Below, in pieces: positions 14,954 to 21,500 of a DNA stretch of 64,000 bases (the stretch's first letter is position 1; each line of letters starts with the position of its first letter). The translations under genes and the position numbers were made by a program. The notes under the pieces are model-generated. The model saw only the letters and a list, made by a program, of their open reading frames with translations. It was not told the origin of the DNA and did no database searches. The DNA comes from Schistosoma mansoni (taxonomy: Eukaryota; Platyhelminthes; Trematoda; Strigeidida; Schistosomatidae), in the NCBI RefSeq assembly GCF_000237925.1, contig NW_017386055.1:186001-250000 (forward strand), written 5' to 3'.

Positions 14954-14994
<41 letters not shown>

Positions 14995-17900
14995 CATTCT
15001 TTTGAAAGGTAAAATAACTTACTCCAATCTGAGCCGCCTTGAGTGCCTTCATGATGTCAGCCTGGTTGTTAAAAATCTGATCTACAACTCTTCATTAAGA
15101 ACAGTTTTACTCTATGCTCATGAAACCTTGTCTCTTTGAGTTGATGGTGTTAGATAACTCTGTCTTCGATCATTGTTATCACCGAAGGTTCTCTGACATT
15201 CAGTTGCAATACCATGTGAGTAACGCAGAAGTTCGGCAGTCTGTAGTTGGGCATAGTGATGTTGATCAAATTAGTGTTAACATCTTGAAAAACCGACTTC
15301 GGTGGCTTGTTCTTCTCAGTAGATTCCACGTTGTGCATTATTTACTCATGCTGGGACTGGTTATAAAAAAGCGAACAGGTGGTCAGTTAGCAACATAGTC
15401 CATGGATATCAATGAGAGATGTCTAAGATTGCGAGCTCTCGGGTTGGAGACCTAAAGATAGTGCTATATAGTGCTCTGAGACGTTATCAGATATGGCGCA
15501 GAATAGAAGTCAACAGTGATTATGCTGGAATTATTTTGTTATTCACTTGATTAATTTCATCTGACCACACTGACATGATATGTTAAATTGAGCTGATGTA
15601 TATACATAATGCCAAGCTCTATGTTGATTATGATTGACTACGTGATTTTGTTAATAACGACAATATTTGGCAAATGATTAGATATTACATCTTATGGAAA
15701 CATTAACCTATTAGTATTGTTTGTTTGAATCTTCCCATTTATGTTTTAGGACTGCAACTGAGATGAGATTGATGCACGTATAAGGAAAGCCAGATCGGCT
15801 TATGCCAATCTGGGCCATCTATGGCGCCTTCGTGATGTTAGTCTGGCTGTAAAAGGTCGGATCTACAACGCGTCGGTGAGAGCAGTTTTGCTCTATGCTT
15901 GTGAAACCTGGCCTCTCCGAGTTGAGGATGTTAGACGTCTCTCTGTGTTCGATCATCGTTGTCTCCGAAGGATTGCTGACATCCAGTGGCAACACCATGT
16001 TAGTAATGCAGAGGTTCGGCATCGTGTGTTCGGGCACAGAGACGATAATTCAATTGGTGTCACCATCCTGAAACACCGACTTCGGTGGCTTGGACATGTT
16101 TTACGAATGTCGTCCCAGAGACTTCCACGTCGTGCATTATTTGCCGACCCTGGGACTGGTTGGAAAAAGCGGAGAGGAGGTCAGTGTATGAAATGGTGTC
16201 GTGGCATGAAAGAAAGCTGCAAAGGGCTAGCTTCTGTTGGTCCTTCACGACTCCTTGGTTGGGGTCCGAGAGATGGTGCAACACAGTGGCTAGAGACGTT
16301 ATCAGATATGGCTCAGAATAGAAACCAGTGGCGATCCTGCTGCAACCTTCTTTTACTTTCTACATAAAGAGTGGTTCTAACTTTCTTAACTGAAAGAGTC
16401 TTCTGGTTGTACATTTTAGTCCGCCTTATCTTTTCATCCCTTCTCTTCCTACTTTCATTATTTTGTGTGGCGCATATGTACCTGGTGCCCTTTTGTACCA
16501 ATATATATGTGTTTAAATAAATAAATAAATAAATAAACTGCAACTGGTCGGTCTCTAAATGGCATATGTGCATACTGTGTCTATTGCCTCGATATAGCCT
16601 TATTTCAAAAGCATTATAAGCAAAGACAGATAATGGCTAGCAGTGGGATCCAGTTTGACGCACGTTTCGTCCTATTTGGTACTCGTCAGGGAAGACTCAA
16701 ACAAACAATACCAAGTGAATTTAAACTTCACCCCATTGCACAAGCAAGTGGCTATCAAGACTCAGTAGCTGAGTGGATAACGCAATGGCGTTCGAAGCGA
16801 AGGGTACTGGGTTCGAATCCCAGAGTGAAAATCAACAAGTCTGAGATTCAGGTAAATCCTGCTGACGAATCCTAAATAGGACGAAACGCGAGTACTGGAT
16901 TCTACTGCTAGCCACTATCCATCTTTGCTTACTAATAATACAATTAACGTGACCGTGCATCATCCTTTTAGATTCCTAATAGTAATAGAATTAAATTCAT
17001 TCAATTATTTATCATACTAAACAAAAGCTTAATAATTCCTACCTCTCTCTTTTCTTTTAGGTATCTTTCCTAAAACTCAATTATGGGTTGCTTTAGAATC
17101 AGCATTTTGTGGTGTTACTCTAGAAAATAATGTTGTAAGTTAATTCAATTTTTAAAATGATTTTTTCATTATCCCGGGTGTTGATATTTCTTTTATTGTT
17201 GTCTTTCATTTGTTCAGTCCTAGTTGGCATTTGTGAATCCTATGTCGATTATCTCGGTATAACCATTATAACACAAGTTTATGTAGAATATTTTCATCGT
17301 TGAAATCATGAGTCAATTAAAGCTAGACCACCATGGAAAACCTGAAAGCACTGGACGGCCGTTTCGTCCCAATTATGCGACTTCTCATCAGTGCGCATCC
17401 ACGATCCTGCACTCGCGAGATTCGAACCCAGTACTTACCAGCTTCGCGCCGAAGCACTTAACCGATAGACCGCTGAGTCGGCATACAACGGTGTTAATTT
17501 CTAAGGTCAACTGATCCACGAAGTTGAGCAACCGTTCACCATTTGTCTTCAATGAGTTGATATTTCTACAACAGACTTGGTTGAACTTCACTGGTCACTG
17601 CTTCCCACTAGAACTCAAGGAAAAATTCCTTACAGTCAGTCACTAGTGAGCATATGATTATACATCAGATGGGGTTTTTGTAGATATTTCAGTATTTTCA
17701 TAGTTAAAATCACGAATCAATTGGAACTAGACCACCATGGAAAACCTGGAAGCACTGGACGGCCGTTTCGTCCTATTATGGGACTCTTCAGCAGCGCGCA
17801 TTCACGATCCCGCACCCGCGGGATTCGAACCCAGGTTTTCCATGGTGGTCTAGCTTCAAATGACTCATGATTTCAACTATGAAATTTCTGAAATATCCAC

Positions 17901-18487
17901 AAAAACCCTTTCTTATGTAGAATAGATGAAATATTGGTGACTGTGGAATCCAGGACATGCGTTTCTTCCTATTTGGAACTTGTCTTTAAATAAATGTACA
18001 TACATCTCAAGCTTGATGTAGACTTGGTTGTTTGATAGAAATTTTTTATTTCTATACATTTTCTAAATGCATTTACAATTCTTTTGTCATCTTGAAGCGA
18101 TAAAGTAAAACTCCGGTATCTGATGTTCACTTTATTTGAAGTTGTTATAATTATTTAGCTAATAAACAACCCACCTATTCATATTGCTTAGTATTCTTAT
18201 ACGATGACACTCGACAAGATCCCAAAATCAGAACACGTTGAACAGGAACGAAATTGTATTCAAAATAACAAGAGTAGATAAACAGCAATCAATGGTTAGA
18301 AGAACGTTCATATATTTATAATATATACATAAGAAACTTCTAGATACTTCCTCCAATAATCTGCCAGAGCTGATTGATTTAGAATTAGCCAATCAGCGTG
18401 CGCCGTCACGATCATGCACATAACATGCCTTAATTCGGTTTATTTACCACTAATAGAAGTTATGAGATCGAACTTTGGTATGAATAC

Positions 18488-18526
<39 letters not shown>

Positions 18527-21500
18527 TCCCTTTTCTTCACTAGCCAATTTGCCCATGTGCACGTTTATCTATTCTATTACAAATTGGTATATCACTAGCT
18601 GTTGCTGAATTAGAATTAAAGTTTGAACATAGAGATTTACATTGGGGTAATGTTTTAATTAGTCATTCATCATCTTCCAACTCTTCTTCTTCTACTTCAT
18701 CATCAACATCATCATCATCATCAATATTGAATAATGACAATCCTTGTCAATATTGTTGTACATTATATGATAAAGAGAATGATAAATCATATGTAAAATT
18801 TCGTTTAGATGGATATGAATGGAATATTCCAAAATTTGGTTACATTGTTCATTTAATAGATTTTACAATGTCTCGTTTAGAACAAGGTGAATTTCTCTTT
18901 TTTTTTCTATGATTTGAATTGTGGTGTGGCAACTCGAACTGATGTACGTACGTACGAAGTTCCACGTTGTGACTGACTGTTCACATTTTTCGATAGTTAA
19001 ATATTAATTATAAGCAAAGATGGATGATAGCTAGCAATGGAATTCAGGACACACATTTCATCATATTTTGAACTCGTCAACTGAATGTGCCTGTATCCCA
19101 GAGTTGCTGTTCACTCCGGGTCTCGAACCTGGTATCGTTCGCTTTTAAAGACCATCTATATTTGCTTATAATTCTTCTGATTTAACTCAAGATCGAGATA
19201 ATTCGCACAGGACGCACATATGCTAATAAGAGACTGATCAATTGCAGTCCTAAACATCAATGGGAAAATTTAAACAAATGATACAAAATGAATTTAAATA
19301 TTCATGTTGGTTTTTTTTTTAAAAATTGAACGTATATTGTTATTTTGATAGTTTAAATCACGAATTGATCTTGGCTAGACTATCAGTGAAAATCTGGAAG
19401 CATTCGAGAAGTGTTTCATTCTAATGTAAACCTTCTCAATAGTAGGTATTCAAAATAAGCATATAGTTATTAAACTAAGGTTAGTTTATGAAACAAACTT
19501 GAACAATTCACTAACCTTTACAGACCTTCCTACAGCGATCATAAGTAGGTGCTCACTAGTGATTAATTTTTAAAGGTAATCCTTTCCTCATTTATTTATT
19601 TGAACATATAAATATAGGTACAAATTAGCATCAAATGCACATGCGCCACACAAGTCACTTGACTTATGTGTGAGCTATGACACTTCCCGAACGCCGAAAC
19701 AAACTAGGTGCTTTTCTTAGAGGTTCACACCCCGAGCCTTCAACCTAAAGGTTTAATCCACAAGGCAGTGAAGCGTCGTAAAGAGGTGCAGTCTCATTTT
19801 AGTCGGTGATCAACAATTGGTTCGTACGCCATTTGTTTCCTTAGGATCCTGGAGTCCATGTGCACCATTGGTTTGGAATCAGGGATTTCCAACTCCCTTC
19901 GGTGAATTTTCCGTGTTCACCAACCCAGTTAAAGTGCCGGACATTCGCTTTTTATCCTCTCAATTTCATAAACAACACCCTAGCCGCTAGAAGGTAGTGA
20001 GTAGGACTTCTCTGCAAGTGGTTGTATATTCGTGTCCATGTTAGGCCATTTTATAGAGGGAAAACTGACTCCCCTCACCTTCGGACGTACCAGGGTATAT
20101 TCTATTGAGAAGCCGTAACCAATGCAGTTCAACCGTGTTGAGTTTTTGTGTGTATGTCAGTTAACCATTAATAGCCACATTATTGTGAATTGTTTGGAGT
20201 TAAGCGCCTAAACTAGTGAACCTCAATTCGGTGATTTAAAGTTAGTTATTCGACATGAGACACCATGAGCCTTGTCGTGACATGCAGTGTCTAAGATTTG
20301 AGACCTAAATTAAAGCGGATATAATGTAGTATATGCTGATTATACAGACTGATGTAAACAGTAGGTATCAGGGAATCGAAGTAGGATTCTTACTGACAGA
20401 AGAAAATGAGGAGAAGGGAAAGAAATACAAAAGTAGTCGGAGTGGCAGCAGTAATTGAGGGACGGTCGAGTTTTTAAGATATAGTTCAAAGAAGATGAGC
20501 AAATGGTATATTCGCTGTATTGTTTTCAAATTTCACAAATACAGTTTTTGATTTCTCTAACCAAGTCTTCATTACAATAGCAAGAATGGTTATGTATTCA
20601 CCATGGCGACTGATTTTAAATTATATTCTCTGAGATAGTGGAAAGACTTTGGATTGCAAAATAGTTTGTATTTAACAAATTTATGAACACTGGATCCTAT
20701 ATCTTTACCCTAACAGTCATTCATCTTCTCTAAACCTACTATACTGGCTAATATATTAATTCAGTTTATATATCAATTCATTATAGCGTGGTACATATTT
20801 CATACAATTATTTCACTCGGTAGAAGTTCACAACCTTCTCTCTTCACTTATTAGTTGAATCATTTGATTTTTTTGATCTTGGAGTTACTGTTTTAAATAT
20901 CATCTTGGTAATTTTAGGTTATGTCTCCGACGTTAATTAATATCATTTACTGAGCTCACCAATCAAAATCATGATTATAACTTTACCTCGCGTCTGCTAT
21001 TCCATCTATAGTCTAAAGCCCTTAGTCTTGATCAATGGTATATTGTGATTAACACAATTAACTTTTGAGCTAATGTAATCTTAACTCCTATTGGTTCGCC
21101 TATCCCCAACCTTAAACCCGAAAGAGAAGATTACAGTCAAACTTTTATTATTATTGTATTCCAATCACCCAGAATCTATTTTGCGCTACATTTTAAGTAT
21201 GGGAGCTAGTGAGTGCCACTACCGTGTTGTTCAAATAGAAGTTGATGAAAATTGGAGAACAGACTTGATAAATCTTCTTATTGAACACTAGATTCAGTTT
21301 TCCAAGCTCCTTCTAATAACCCCAGGCTAAACCTACACAGCAACCTGAACACGAGAGTAGAAGCGCGAAATATTGGAAGAGCGTTTTACTCCAAGTTTCA
21401 TTTATGTACAAAAAATCTAGGGTTTTTATAACATCTCAGATATCCTTGGGCTCCCGGAAAATTCTGGAACGCCACTAAACATAGTAGCAGTATATAGGTA

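Noticed and set aside
14891-15139. 82-codon ORF running from the haspin exon through the TA repeat into LINE sequence
   Set aside because: The donor at 14948 ends the exon; the rest is the microsatellite and an RTE fragment read through by chance.
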